Notes: generated by a model from the sequence alone, not told the origin. 64,000 bases of DNA from Nigrospora sphaerica (GCA_018287875.1 JAGVVL010000013.1:2914001-2978000), one strand, 5' to 3'. Positions 23,613-39,446 are shown, numbered from the stretch's first letter. A program made the numbers and translations.

Positions 23613-25920
23613 TTCACTCACCCACATTTTCAGACGACCGACTCCTCCGGCGGCGCCTCTCAGGCCTGGGAAGGCGTCATCGGGCCATGGATTGGGCTTC
23701 CCAACCAGGAACCGCAGAGAACGTACCTGGCGCCGTGGCCCCGATATTTGTCGCTGTGCCGCTCGGTACGTGGCCATCGCTTGCAACGGGGCTGGGCTTC
23801 CCGGCACAGCCCCGGTATAACGGAGACACGACACAGCGGCAGTGCAAAGCGACGCCATCCCTCGCCCCGGGGCTACGCGGTCTGGAATCTTTGCGCGAAG
23901 TCCGCTGGCTTTTATTTCTGCTCCTATCGCTCATCATCTCCCAACCGCCACGTCGCTTACACTCCATACGACTCGCACCTGTTTTTCCTTCTTCCCATTT
24001 TGCTTATTGCCATAATATCAGCGCACCGAGCTCCCTAGGCCACAAGGACTCATGGCGGCGGGTAGAGGGGACAGCAACGGGTTTTCTCGAGATAACCATG
24101 GTGAAGGTCAGAGGACGGGTGGATGTGTCCCAAGTCCCTTGATGCAAATGGGCCCAGGCATGGGTTGCAGCCTCCAATGTAGCCAGAAGTATCGTCATTT
24201 CCAGTGCCAACGAGATAGAAAAAAACGGTGAATGTTAAGGATGTATGGAGTTCGCAACAAGCGGGGGTGCATACGCGATGGGCGGGAACGGATAAGGAGG
24301 TTCGTTGAGTGTTCTAGCCCCTCGACCCTGTCAACTGTTTTGGCAGGAGCTGCTGTTCCCAATCCCGGTTTTGCCCATCCCCTCGGCTTGCGCTCATGCG
24401 GTAGTCGACATGCGACAGCAAGTCCTGTTGGAGGCGGCAACTGGTGTTGTAACTAGTGTCCCGGATAGGACGGCGCTCCAGCTCGGTGCCGATAGCCGTG
24501 ACGCCCTCGACCGATCCCTCCGAAACTGGCCGGCCAAGCGCCAGAACACGGGCCTGACAGGTACAGTGGTAGATTATGTACGGTAGCCAGAGCAGCATGT
24601 TTTCCATCACGTCATAGGCTTGGCTAAAGAGAATACTGTAGGTCGGTGGGTAGCGGGGAACTTCTATATAGAGGTGCTATATAGTAGTGGTGTATCAGGG
24701 CAGAGAAACCCAAGCGAGCAGCTCGAGGGCTGGAGGGGTCCATGGTCGCCGGACGGGGCGCAGGGACAATTTTGGTAGTAACCGGGTGGGCTTCCTGCGC
24801 CGCCGATTGGCATCGTGTGGGCATGTCAGTGCGGACGCGAGCCATCTGAGATTCAGCCTCCTGGGACCGCGTGTACCGTGGTCGGGGAAAGGGCCTCGCC
24901 TCTCTGCACGAGCCCGTATAACGAGACGGATAAAGTGGGCTGAGCAGAAACACCGGTACCTGGTGGTGGTGGTAGCGTCTGGAAACCCCGTTGGGCGTGG
25001 CCCAGGGGTAAAGGGGTGTGTACGGGGTGGTTTCGATATCATGCCTCCATCCGGGAGACCAACTACCCAGAGCAGCTTAGCTAGTCGGCTGCCCGCCGCC
25101 AGGGTGCGCCTGTCTTTGCGTGCCCCGTCATGCTGACCTGCTGATGACTGTCGGCCGTTGTTTTGTCTATCTAGGTTGGTACGATGCGAGCCAAGGGGGG
25201 GTTCGGCACACCTGTATTTGCTATCATGGGCTATTCCTGTCGCTGTTTGTGCAGGTCAGGCCATGGTTCACCACGAAGTGGTGGTCTGCCGCTGCCGCGT
25301 GACAAAGAGACCGGTCCGAGAGGGGGAGCGAGATGCCCCCTTCTTACATACACAGGCCAATAATGGAAGCATGCACCTCACCGGGTTTGGTGCGAGTCGG
25401 TAAGCACCAAAGCATCTCGATCCTGCCCAGCTCCTCCTCGCATGCCGCGTGTTTCGCCCACACGGCCTGGGCACAAGGAATGTAGGTAGCTCCTGGCTAG
25501 ATGGCATTAAGTCGACAGGACATCGGTTGTCTGGAGCGACTCGGCCGCCTTACCGTGGCACTCTGCTTGTAAAAATTGGCTGACTTGCGGCGGCCGGAAC
25601 AAGGCTGGGTGCCCACACGTGTATATGTTTGGAAAGAGGTATATACATGTAGCGCCAGTAGCGTGCGTGATGGATCGGCAAGGACCAAAGCGGCGGGAGC
25701 GCGCAAGCGGGGGGTTGGACGATAGGCAAAGCAAAAGCCATGGCGACGCAGCCGGCACGTCCAGCGCGCGCACAGCGATGCGCCAGCAAATCAGACCTCG
25801 GTATGGACTGCGGATTTCGAAGTTGACTGGCCAGGGTCGGGACATCTTGATGGATGTATGTAGGCACAGCCCCCTAGAATAGCGCCTTCATCGCCGTAGG
25901 CAAGAGGAGATATGAGATGT

Positions 25921-26220
25921 TTACATGTACGTGAACACACCCTGGATCCGGTTCATCAGCTGCCCTTCAGCGCGCATAACAAGCGCCACCAGCCCAGCAA
26001 GCAGCAGAGAAACAAAAATACAGGCAAAAATAAAAAAGGAAACAAAGAATAAGAGCAGTCGACTGCATTCCATCATTCGCCGCCGAGGGGCCGTCTCCAC
26101 CGTTACCACGACACCATTTGCCCCCCAAGGGTCTGGCACGACTTGGGGGGTAACAGCCGGGACAAGGTGGGTGGTTTCCTGAGCATCTGTGGTGTGGCCG
26201 TCCTTGGTGAATAGGTACAT
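25921..26220 (-). CDS. Tentative small tail-anchored membrane protein (99 aa)
   Basis: The ATG-start ORF begins MYLFTKDG. It has a Pro/Val/Thr-rich N-terminal half and a strongly hydrophobic segment (~54-82, LLLFFVSFFIFACIFVSLLL) preceded by APRRR, then a short tail. That layout fits a C-terminal membrane anchor. The reading frame stays open upstream to about 26496 without an ATG, so an upstream exon is possible. I recognise no family, and chance ORFs this long occur in GC-rich DNA; the membrane segment is the only positive evidence. Confidence 0.22.
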   Translation of the reverse strand: MYLFTKDGHTTDAQETTHLVPAVTPQVVPDPWGANGVVVTVETAPRRRMMECSRLLLFFVSFFIFACIFVSLLLAGLVALVMRAEGQLMNRIQGVFTYM

Positions 26221-26599
26221 CAAGAAGTATGTAGGCCCGCGTGTTTGTTGCTGCGCCGGGACTCGTGGGGCTGGAGCCGGGGCTGGAACTGTCTGTCTCC
26301 AGGTAGGTTGGGATTGGCCTTGCGCCTCGCTTGCACGCCAGGACGGCGGGATGGGAAAAGAGGTCGGTACCTCCTCTCCCACCGTATGGTAGAGGGCGCA
26401 CAACAACGTCAGACAGCCGACCCCGGGGATACACCTAGAATATGGGCGGGTGCTGGTGCGTGTAAGTGGGACGGAATCCCAGAGCCACCTTAGCACGCTC
26501 GCATGGATGGCGAATCGCCCTGTGTGCTATGGAGAAGATGATGCAGCAGCCGTTGGTGGAGGAGAATACGGCGGGAGCTACCAAGATATGAAGTCAACA

Positions 26600-27660
26600 T
26601 GGGCAAGCATGTACCTACATGTATCTAATGGATCTCCATCACAGCCACCCCGCCTTGTCGGTAGACGTGGAAGGGACAGCCGGCCTTGCTTCATGTCGGA
26701 TTATTACATGGACCTAGAAGTGAGGAGGATAGGAGGGCTTTCAGTCCCTAGGTTGGAAGGCTTCATTGCTATGCCCCTTCTAGTGATCGGGGCCACTGGA
26801 CCGGGTAGGTAGGTTGAAACGTGGGTATTACCACCAATCCTGAGCGCCTGGAGGTGCTTTCCAGGGTAGATGGGAGCCAGGACGCAGAGGTATGTTAGGT
26901 AAAGTACCTTGTCCCGGAGGAGGATGGGCCAAGCCGCCAATGACTTCAGGTAAGTATGGAAGTGCTTGATGTACATACATACTTCCCGTCCGCTATCACA
27001 TACGGAACCTGGAACCAAACCGAACAGGACGGGCATCTGATCCCACAAGTTTCCCGCTTGGTTTGCTGCTTGGTTGATCGTCTGCCCGCAACTGGTCCTT
27101 CGGGCGGAGGGCGTGTTTCATTTCTTTCTCATCCCATCCCATCCCATCCCGGTTTTCAGAGAGCTTACGCCCATACCTGGAGGTCCGTCTGTCTACCTGT
27201 TGCTAACTGCCTGCCTACATCCGTCTCCAGCCACCGTTTTGCCCTTGGGGTTGCTTACGTGCTTTCTTTGTATCCAACCCAGGCCACTTTCAGACAGGTA
27301 AGCACCCAATAGTCCGGCTTCAGCTTGCTGGTGCCTCGGGTGCGTACCTTTGTCGACCCTATACTTACAGGCGGGGAGGGGCTCGTTCTGGTAGTGGCTC
27401 CCAGCGACGCGACTCGACTCCAGCTGTGTCTGCCGGCCTACCTAGCGCTCCAACACACCTGCCCAGGTTACGTAGGTACCTACCATACTCACTGCCCCCT
27501 CCCGGGACGCGGGTTGTACTAGGCAACTTACTTTCTCCTCCCAGGACCGTACGACTAACCATTCCTGATACCTACCTCACCTACCGCTGTCTCTCTCATA
27601 CCCTGTCTAGCTTATCCTGCCTAGGCGCTACCCAATTACCTACATCATCTTAGGTCATGT
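26600..27660. repeat. Cluster of GTAGGT / ACCTAC motifs
   Basis: About a dozen copies of GTAGGT, TACCTAC, GTACCTAC or near variants on both strands, for example near 26610, 26805, 27470, 27570 and 27640. Similar words recur near 10675, 43290 and 58940. Function is unknown; such words are frequent in intergenic DNA of some Sordariomycetes. Confidence 0.5.
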
Positions 27661-28120
27661 ATGTACCTCTTTCCTGACCTCGCTACCCACCTTACCAACA
27701 TTCACCTTCCGCTACTGGACCCTCTTCCACCACTACTACCACTGTTCGCCTGCCTGCACACCACCACCGCCACCGCCCGCCAGACCCGGCCCGGCGTAAT
27801 TCTTCCATCTCTCCATAGCCAGTGGGCAGACCGGACCTGCTTGCTGCCCTTTGTTGGATCTATCCAGCAATCAATCGCTTTGTTCGTCACCGGCGACCTC
27901 GCATCGTCACCCTTGACATTCGTACGCCGACACGTCCTGGCTGCCGAATCCTGCGACGTCGCTCGTTTCCGGCTAAGCGCGCGCGACCCCCCCGCGGGCG
28001 AGACATCATCTCAAGTCGCCGGGAAACCCAGCCCATCGATACTTCGCAAAAAGAGGGCAGGCGGCCTCATCATCCCGCTCCCCATCTCCTTCGCTTGACC
28101 ACCACCACCACCGGCTCAAG

Positions 28121-30954
<2,834 letters not shown>

Positions 30955-32423
30955 CCATTGCGGCAGGCTGGATACTTGGGGCTTTTGTTATTGTCTTTCC
31001 ACCTTTTCTTCAGGCGGGTCACTCGAGCGTTTTGGTTCCCCTCTGTATATAGATAGTATTATCACCGGTCTACCAAGAGTTGAAAGTATGAGCTGATTTG
31101 TGTGTGTAAGAAGGAAAAAGACACAATCACACGATGTTGCCGAGGAAATACATCTTGGTCATTTTCTTTTCTTACATCCCAGCTGCGTCTATGGATGCTT
31201 GCAGCCCCTGAGCCATCCGTATGTGAGGAGCGTTTACAACCGCAAGGCTTGGTCGCCCAGACTATGTCTAAAACAGTCCTCGTCGTGCAGGGGCAGGTGT
31301 GGAGTTGGAGTCCTCGGACGATGCATGCAAGGGGAGTGCGAATGAGCGAGTATGAACCCAAGGCGGAGGAGGGGGGCAAGCATGACTACAGCAAGCCTAT
31401 TCCTCGTCTTCTTCTTCTTCTTCTCCTTCCTTCTCCTTCCTTCTCCTCCCCTCTCGGACCGGCCCAATCACTCGCATGGAAAACAAGCGGCCCTTTGGCC
31501 GGCGGGGAGGGGAAAGGAGTCGTACGTGGTCTACAGTGTATCCACCCGCGTGTGGCAACCCTGACATGACCCCCCTCCCTCTTCAGGCCCAGAAATGGGG
31601 GGCGGAACTGCTGCCCATCGGAGGTGCCGGAAGTCAAGCCCGGTGGCACACGGGCATGGCGACTTTGCAGCCCGAGGTTTCGTAAACTGAGACCACTTGT
31701 TCGTATGCCGTTCGGTTGCCGGGAGCGCCGTGGCGGCAGAAAGGCCGGTCCGTTCACGGTATGTAGTGGCCGGAAAGTCCGTCGACGACACCATCAATTC
31801 TAGTACTGACGCCTCACCAGTGCGCCGCAGCAGAACCATAAAGGGTCAGGCCTCAGCAGGATCAACGCCTGGGCAATATATGGAAGAAGTGCTCCTCAGG
31901 CAAGACAGCCACAAGTGAATCTCATCTCCGCTTCGTGTCTTTGTACGTGTTTCGTAAGTTGGGTAATAGTTACAAAGAAAGGGGCGCTTGTTTCCTCATC
32001 TCGCAATCGAGCCTCAACGAAAAAGCTTTCGAATACAGCACTCCCTGAAGCTTAGGAAAGCCCAACTAGCCCAGACAAGTTCAAAACGCTCTTGTAGTTC
32101 TACAATTCGCCTCTCCCGCCAAAGTTAACAAGCGCTCGGCCACTTCAATGTGATTATGTGCTTTCGTTCCGTCCACCATTATGGCCGGACGTTCTCTCAC
32201 GTTTCGAAGCTGTTGAGAGCCGCCTCCCCTTGGAAGCGTGAATGTATTGTGTGCAACAGGAGGTGTACTAAAAGTCGTATGTTGTCAAGGGGTGACCCTC
32301 TTTCGGGAATCCAGTATATAGTCCAACAAGAGGGCATTGAATAATAGGAGCCGCACTCCATGCTCAAGTAGGCATCTCCGCGCAGGGTGGGGGGCCGTGA
32401 AGGCGTCACCCGCCCGCCTCCCT
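30955..32423. other. Convergent intergenic region
   Basis: It lies between the 3' ends of the HECT ligase (+) and the AHC1-like gene (-). It includes a CTT/CTC-rich stretch near 31405-31450. No gene is supported. Confidence 0.55.
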
Positions 32424-34547
32424 TCATTTAACTGGGCGGTTGCGTTGCTTCTGCGATCCGTTCTCCTTCACAGTCCCCACGAAGGCAACGTGTTTGTTGT
32501 CTTCCTTGCGGAAGCGCACAGCCGAGTCGCCCGTGGCCGAGCCGCGGTGATGGCGCAGCGTCCTCATATGGTCGTCATCAAAGCCAATTTCGGCCACGTC
32601 AGACATGGACTCGGCGTCGAGGCCATCGTTGGCTTCCGACTCGTCCGAGGAGCCGTCAACCGAATCATCATACTCGCCGTCATCACTAACGAGCGATGGC
32701 GCGTTGATGCTCACGGCTGTGTTGGGACTCAAGTCGAGATCCATCTCATCCACCATTGGGGGGAGCTCCGTCTCCTGCTCAGAAGCCGGCCGAGACGCCG
32801 GTGTTGGGACAGGGGTAACGTACGGGACGGTGTGGCCCCGACCTTTGCTGCTCGCCGGGCGGGTGACACTGGGAGGTGGAACGGGGGACTTGGCCGTCGT
32901 ACGCGCAGGCACGCGCTTCCTCGGCGGATCAGCTGGCAGGCTGTCTGGTGCCGAGTCACCGTCGTCTGATTCCCCGTACGGCGACATCACCTCGTCCAGG
33001 TTGACCTTGGTCTTCGCATCCCGGACGAGCTCGCCCAGATTCATCGTTTTGCCGCGGCTTTCAAGAAGGCGTGACAGATGCGGGGAGTCGACGGAAGGCG
33101 CAAAACCCGAGTCTTTCTGGGCCTTGGTCGCGGGCGGTGGAGTGCTGGATACACCAGGTATCGAAGAGAAGCCCTGCATTTGCCCTTTGCGATACATGTC
33201 CATCGACTCCTTGATCCGGGACACGACGGAAAAACACGCCTCGGATTCGGACATTGCGTTCCCTCGCGCAAAGGGGTGTACCAGGCCCGGCGCAAGAGAG
33301 GTGCTGCTGCTGTGGCTGTGGCCAGCAAGGGCAACGGCAGGGGTCGTGGCGGCGTTGGTGCTGCTGTTGGCAGAGGTGGTGGCAGGCTTCTCCTCGCCGC
33401 CGCCAGCGTTCACCTCCACTTCGATGGGGTGGCCACAGGCGACAGCGGCCTCCTCATGGCTCTTAAAATCCCGTTTGTGCGCTATGCGGCAGTGGTTGAT
33501 GAAGCCCTGGGTGCTGGAGAAGTTATCTCGCTTACAGTCTATGCAGACCAGCTTGACAGTCTTGCCATCGGCACGCTTCAAGATGCAGGGGCCGGCCTTG
33601 TCCTTCGGTTGCGCGTAGCCGTTGGGCAAAGCGTGAAGCTTCTGGCTCGCCATGCCGCGCGAGGGCCGGCCCTTGCCTGGGATGCCTCCTACATCGCCAA
33701 AGCTATTTCTTGTTGACCTGCTCTCGATGCCCTTCCTGCCCCTGGCGGATTCAGCATGCAGCGGCGCATCGGGCACAATACCATCGAACCTGGGGTCCGG
33801 AATGAGCCACTTGGCGTAATGCCGCGCATATGGCCCGTCAGTGACGCCGAACGGAGGCGCCCACTCAGGCACCTTTTCACCCGGTTTCGATTGCAGCGCA
33901 GGCCCCGTACCGTTGCTGATGTTCAACATCTGTTCGGGCGTCGGGACGTTGACGGGGTACGGGATCAGGTGACATCGACGCAACTGCTCCAATGCGACCT
34001 GACATTTCGCCAGTTCCTGGTTGATCAAACGTAACTCGTTGTGTTTGTGTAAAATCGCGACACTAAACTCGTGCTCGATGGTTTCCTGCGCGCGCTCCAA
34101 ATCGGGAGCGGCGACGGCCGCCGCTTGTGGACGCGACGGCTGCGGCTGCTGCTGCTGCTGCGGCTGCTGCTGCCGAGGCGGCGCCGGCGGCAGTTGCGCG
34201 CTCCCATTTCCTTCCCCAGCGCGCGTCGGCGCCGCGAGCGGCGTGGCCGTTGACGGTGGTACAACCGGTGCGACCGCCGCTACCTTGGCCCTCTTGGGGC
34301 TTTTCTCCTCAACAACATCCTCTACCCTCTGCCGCTTCAGCGCGGGCAGGGGCGCGGCAGACTGCGGCGCTATCGCAGTGTTGCTCTGCCTCCGACGCTT
34401 CGGAGGGCGCGGTGGCGACGTCACTGTAGTAGTCTCTGACACGAAGGGATGCACGGGTTTGGCAAAGTCAAGCATAGGCCGGTGGAGAACCTGCTCGGAT
34501 TTGTCGCTGCCCCTAGAGTCCGAGCCCCAGAATCGAAACATGAGCAT
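32424..34547 (-). CDS. AHC1-like C2H2 zinc-finger protein (candidate chromatin-complex subunit)
   Basis: Single exon, 707 aa; ATG at 34547 (an alternative in-frame ATG lies two codons in). The N-terminal third is basic and Pro-rich with nuclear-localisation-like stretches (PPKRRRQS, SPKRAK) and a Gln-rich run (~126-138). A helical stretch (~150-195) is followed by a conserved block ending PFGVTDGPYARHYAKWLIPD. A C2H2-type finger uses Cys335, Cys338, His352 and His357. The C-terminal half is Ser/Pro-rich and disordered with an acidic segment near 615-660. The finger plus the preceding block resemble the fungal AHC1-like family, named after yeast Ahc1 of the ADA histone acetyltransferase complex. 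Family assignment is from memory of motifs; a role in acetylation is inference. Confidence 0.7.
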   Translation of the reverse strand: MLMFRFWGSDSRGSDKSEQVLHRPMLDFAKPVHPFVSETTTVTSPPRPPKRRRQSNTAIAPQSAAPLPALKRQRVEDVVEEKSPKRAKVAAVAPVVPPSTATPLAAPTRAGEGNGSAQLPPAPPRQQQPQQQQQPQPSRPQAAAVAAPDLERAQETIEHEFSVAILHKHNELRLINQELAKCQVALEQLRRCHLIPYPVNVPTPEQMLNISNGTGPALQSKPGEKVPEWAPPFGVTDGPYARHYAKWLIPDPRFDGIVPDAPLHAESARGRKGIESRSTRNSFGDVGGIPGKGRPSRGMASQKLHALPNGYAQPKDKAGPCILKRADGKTVKLVCIDCKRDNFSSTQGFINHCRIAHKRDFKSHEEAAVACGHPIEVEVNAGGGEEKPATTSANSSTNAATTPAVALAGHSHSSSTSLAPGLVHPFARGNAMSESEACFSVVSRIKESMDMYRKGQMQGFSSIPGVSSTPPPATKAQKDSGFAPSVDSPHLSRLLESRGKTMNLGELVRDAKTKVNLDEVMSPYGESDDGDSAPDSLPADPPRKRVPARTTAKSPVPPPSVTRPASSKGRGHTVPYVTPVPTPASRPASEQETELPPMVDEMDLDLSPNTAVSINAPSLVSDDGEYDDSVDGSSDESEANDGLDAESMSDVAEIGFDDDHMRTLRHHRGSATGDSAVRFRKEDNKHVAFVGTVKENGSQKQRNRPVK

Positions 34548-37500
34548 GCCCGACCGGAAAAAAATGGCAAAAAGGGCCGTCGTTCTTCGGGGGGGGGTGG
34601 GCGCGTGGTCGCGGTAAAAGGTAGAGTAAATGAAGAGTGGTGGTCGATTGAATGCCAGGCTGACACGAAAGGGGGGAAAATCGGAAGGTGCGAGACGTCG
34701 GGCTCAAGACAAGGCTGACGTAACAGCGTGAGACCAGGATCCAGATCGGAGGATCGGGTCGCAAAGGTACAGGAAAGGGGGGATGGGGGGGCGACGAAAG
34801 AACTCCCGTAGAGCAGGGGGGAGGCAAAGGGAGAGGGAGAGCCGAGCGACGTGGTGGAGCTTAGGCGCTAACCATGGACCCGGAAAGGTAAGGTAAATGC
34901 GTTTCCAATGGCTCCCTCCCTGATTGACCCAAGGATGTGGCCTCGAACAGCGTGGTGGACGGGGTGCGGTCGCTGGGTGGTGCCGTTGGGTGTAGAGCGA
35001 CGATGATGTGGCCACCGTCAAACCCAACGAAACTCAATCTGAGTCAGGGAATGGGAGGAGACAATAGTGGCGCCTGGGGGAGCGGTCCAGGGAAGAAACG
35101 GGAATGGTGAGCGGCGAGCGTCCGGCTTAGGCAGCGAGCAGGCGGACGCGGAATGCGCAGACGGTGGGAGAGTCGGTCGGTCAGTGGTAGGTGAGCATGA
35201 GGGTGGTGGGTTGTACGTGCGACGGGGGCGACGACGAGTGCACGACGCGGGATAAAACACAACACGGACGGGCGGGCACAATACGGGAAGGGAGAGGCCA
35301 GTCTTGCGCAGCGACGGCCGGGGGGCTGTGCAGGTGTTGTGTCGGATTGTGCTTGTGCAGAGTTGAGGTACGTGCTGGCACGCGCGGGCAACGAGCGAAT
35401 GCAGGGACACGCGTGGCGGCGGTGACCAAGCCGGCTGGAGCAGGCAGGCAGTCACAACGCAATGCGAAAACGATGGATGCTTCTCGTTTGCCGGGGGGGG
35501 GGGGGGGGGCAGTGAGACGAGATAACAGGCCGGGGCGTCGGGGGGAATAGGCGAGAAGGGAATGCAAGTGGGTGAATGGGGGGATGGATGGAATGGAATG
35601 GGTGCCCGTCCAGTGCGTGCGTATGCGAATGCGTGGGCTGCCAGTCGTACCAACCCTCACTCGATATGTGTGCTACTGTACCTCTGCACGGGATGAGTCG
35701 GTATGTCGGAAGGCCAGGAAGGCAGCAGGCAGGCGGTGATGGGATGGGATGGTCCGGTGCACCGTTTGTTGGCAGGCTTGCAACCAAGGGACCTCCAGGG
35801 ACCCAAAAGTAGCTAGCGCAGCAGGGAAAGCACAAACAGATGTACCTCCTCCTTAGGACAACTCCTCACGCGCGCGCACGTTTGCAACCCGGTTGATCCG
35901 CCGAGACTGGCTTGGCTTGGCTTGGCGCCGTCGGGCACGGGCAAATGCGTTGTTTGGCTCGTTTCCCCGAGACAGACAGAGGCAAGCAGCGCGCGGCAAC
36001 CTTGGGCACTTTGGCTTTCGCACCCCGTACCGACCGACTGCGACCGATGCAGCCTCTTTCTGTTTGGGGGGGCGTTGAGAGGTAACCTGCGGGGAAAAGG
36101 GCGATAACTCCCGTCCTCGCTCACGCGGCTTCAGTAAAGCGAGGGATGGCGTGAAAGGGAGCTTGGGAATGAGGTAATCAAAACGAAGCAAGCTGAGCTG
36201 GCGGGCGGAGCTGTTGCGTGGTTGGGGTCGACTTATGATGCGATGCGACTCGAGGAAGACGTGGACCTAGGCCGCTGGCCCAAAAGGAATGCGCGAAAGG
36301 GAAAGGAATGGTGCAGCACCGAAGATCAGCTGCCGTCCTTGGAGGGAAAGGAACAGTGGCGCGCAAAGAAAAACCAAAGAGAAGACTATGCCGTCGAGGT
36401 GGAAAATCAAATATGCTTGGGCGGTTTGCGTCTCAGCTATTGGCGCGGTGGTAGTGGCGTGCGGTGGTTGCAAAAAGGTGCGGAAGAGCGCGCGGGTAGC
36501 GATGATTGCTTGATTGTTATGCTATGGACCGTCGTAGGGGCGACGTCAAGGGGACGAGCATGGGCGCCATTCTTGGGCGTTTCTGGGCATGTGGCACTTC
36601 GCACTCCCTCTTCTCTTCACTCAGCGTCAGCACCTACGTACGGAGTACTAGGTGGTTTGGCGGTCCGCCGTCTGTGGGTGTGTGGCCTCTCCCATACTAC
36701 TCTACACGCAGGTCGGTGTACTTACTTTACGGCGGCTGGCAATGGTTGTGCGTACCCCGTTTTGTATCCTTGCTTCCTTACATACAAATATCACATATCG
36801 GCCCCCCCTGGAGTGCGTATCTCATACCTCCTAAGCCGGTGGAAGGGATAACCGCTGCAAAAGTACACACAGAGAGATAGGCGGGAGGGATGGGATGCAT
36901 TGCGGAGGCCAGGATGTGTGTGGGTTGTGCTGTAATGTTGGTGAGTGCAACTATATTGAACGCCACCCCCAAGGGCCCTCGTTCTCGCCGCATGCTTGCT
37001 GTATACATGACAATACATGTAAACCTGCCGCATGGTCGTCCTCGATGGTTTCCCATGCCTATGTCCAGATATCCTCGATTGCCCCTTCTCCTTAGTTGCA
37101 CCAATTATTCGTACAGTAACGTGCCATGACCTCTCAAGGTTGCTTCCCTGAGCAGAAAGGTATGTAGGTATGATCATGTATGTCCATACGCCCTAGAGGT
37201 GTGCTACTCATGCGTGAAGTCGTGGTCGTAGAAACGAAAAAGAAACTCACAGAGGCAACTCGGACCGCTTGGGGATGCAATGTAATCTCCAGTATTGCCG
37301 CTTTGGGGAAAGTCTGGGGGAGGATGTGACGGTACGGCTCATGAGAACCAGGCTCTAGGTCCTTCGAGTCTAGGTGGTGTGCCCGCAAGTCAGGACGGCT
37401 GTGTTGCTTGACGAGATTGCTCTACGAGAATAGAGAGAGGGCGATAAGACGTAACTTGAGGCGTGCTCTTCAGGAAATGGCCTGCCTCGCCTCGCTGAGA

Positions 37501-39446
37501 GCTCGGAGCAGGGTCCCTTTCGCAGTGCGCATTTACCCCCGGAATGTACGAAGTGCCCAAGTAGCCTAGCATATCACATATCTGTGGTATACTTCATACA
37601 GGGGAATGTTGCGCTGGCCAGGCTACCGCTCAGGATCTTCGGTCGGCGGGGAAGCGCCATGGAACCTAGTAGGTAGGGATCTGACGATAGCCCGCGCGCC
37701 CGCATCGGTGTGCGGTTGTGGATTCTCCAGGCCCCTCAGCACATGTTCCCCGGTATGTGTGGCTCACCATTGGGTCCGGTCCTCGTCATGCAACATATGT
37801 GGAATACACCTTGTATATCTCGCAGCTGTAGACTACTATAGGGCCTAACTAACGGATAGTCAGTGCCAAGAAGCCTCCAGCTCGTCTTTACCTGCCAACA
37901 TAGCATGGCGTATTAGCAGCAGCCGACCTATGCGCGTTCTGGATCTGGCTAGTTAGCCAGTTGGCCAGGCCAGCACATTAGCAGATTCGGTAGCCCTGCA
38001 ACTAACATGGAACTTTCTCCGTTAGCATGCAGCAACTGGTGTCCCGGCAGTGGAGCGGCGGATGGTCTATGGCAACCGCATATGACGATAACATCCATGC
38101 CCTATGTAAAAGGCGCCCTCTTCTTCACACCGTCTACCGTGACAGGGGCGCAACCGGCTACTCATTAGACCCGAGAGTGCCAGATCGCATAATGCGTCGC
38201 GTCAACCGGCCGGGTGGGGCAACGAGCCAGTTTCAGACACGGACAGCCGCGGCGCCTGTTGCTACCATAATATACAAAAGTGCCCAGCGAGACGGTTAAC
38301 GGCGTCGAACCCTATGAAGACGGTCTGGAGCTGTTCCTCCAGCGCGGGCATCCACCATGTCTCCGTCGTGTACGCATATACCTTAAGTATGCAGCCGCCC
38401 GACAGGTACATTAGGTAACCTCGGTAACCTACTTTTGAGAGCTAGCTAAGCGTCCGTCTTCATTGACGGCCGGCTTCACTTCAACACAAGGCGCCACCAA
38501 TTGGCCAACTGGCCGAGTGTCTCCACCCTGGGCGGTTGACGCAGGGCCTGTGCAGTGTCTGGCTATTGGTGGGCGTGATGATAGCCGCAGTCAGCGGCGC
38601 AGGTCCTTCTTATCTTCTGAATCAACTTGCCCTTGGGGTTCATGTTACCTGTGTAGCCGGAAGCTCAGGGAAGGAGGGCTCCCTGGGATTATCTGTTCTT
38701 CCCCCCCGCCGGCACGTTCCAGCTCGAAACGCACCGAGGCCCTCAAACATGCCTCTCCCGTACCGCAGCCACCGGGGTAAAACGAAACGGAAGCCGTATC
38801 TGCCTCGTATGTATAAGCCTTTATCCATGCATACTCATGGTGCAATCTCCCCAGCCCACGGGGAAAGGCCACGGATCGCATCTTCGCTTACGTCTTGGCA
38901 CAGTCCCAGTAAGAGGTGTGGCTGCATAAACTAGCAAGGACCTCGATTTCCCACCGAGGCCAATGGGGAAAGCCCCGGCTCCCCCGCCGGCTGACTTGGC
39001 GCGACCGGCTTGACGAGCGGAGGCACTATCGATGGTGTCTAGGACTGCTTCGTAGGCACTAGACGCCAACGATGGCGCCTTGCTTGCTATCCATAGGTGA
39101 TGCGGATAATTACAAGTATGAACGAAACTTGAGGCTGTTGCTGATGGCCGCGGGGTCCGATGGTCTCCCCTGAAGAAGCAGCGCGCCGAGACTATATCGT
39201 GTCCGTCCATTGGTGGAAGCTTACCAGATGTGAAGTCGATGCCCATCTGGGGGTGGAGTGATTGATATGCGGGAGGATCCATTGTAGGGCTCCTTGCTAT
39301 CGATAAGGTGCCGTCCTCGTGCATTTTCGGTTGCTGGCCACACCCCTCCTCTATTTCCGAGAGGAAGTTCATGCCAAATAATTGTCCTACGACCGAGTCC
39401 AGTTTCCATCGCGTCGCACGGCGCGGCGCAGAAGACGAGGCTGATC
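34548..39446. other. 4.9-kb divergent intergenic region
   Basis: It lies between the 5' ends of the AHC1-like gene (-) and the Alba-like gene (+). The first ~1 kb is purine-rich on the plus strand (CT-rich on the AHC1 strand), suggesting a long leader and promoter. It includes a 17-nt poly-G run. ORFs of 60-210 codons are low-complexity, overlap each other in several frames and have no motifs. No gene is supported. Confidence 0.5.
35493..35509. repeat. Poly-G run (17 nt)
   Basis: Seventeen consecutive G upstream of the AHC1-like gene. Confidence 0.95.

Larger units (their letters stand above)
23613..28120. other. 4.5-kb intergenic region upstream of the Rsp5-type gene
   Basis: It contains the pab2 3' UTR, one tentative membrane ORF on the minus strand (25921-26220), a dense set of GTAGGT/ACCTAC-type motifs from ~26600 to 27660, a short (ATCCC)n repeat and the C-rich leader of the HECT gene. 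No other gene is supported. Confidence 0.55.

Noticed and set aside
32605..33618. 337-aa plus-strand ORF antisense to the AHC1-like gene
   Set aside because: Shadow of the real minus-strand exon, Ser-rich without motifs.
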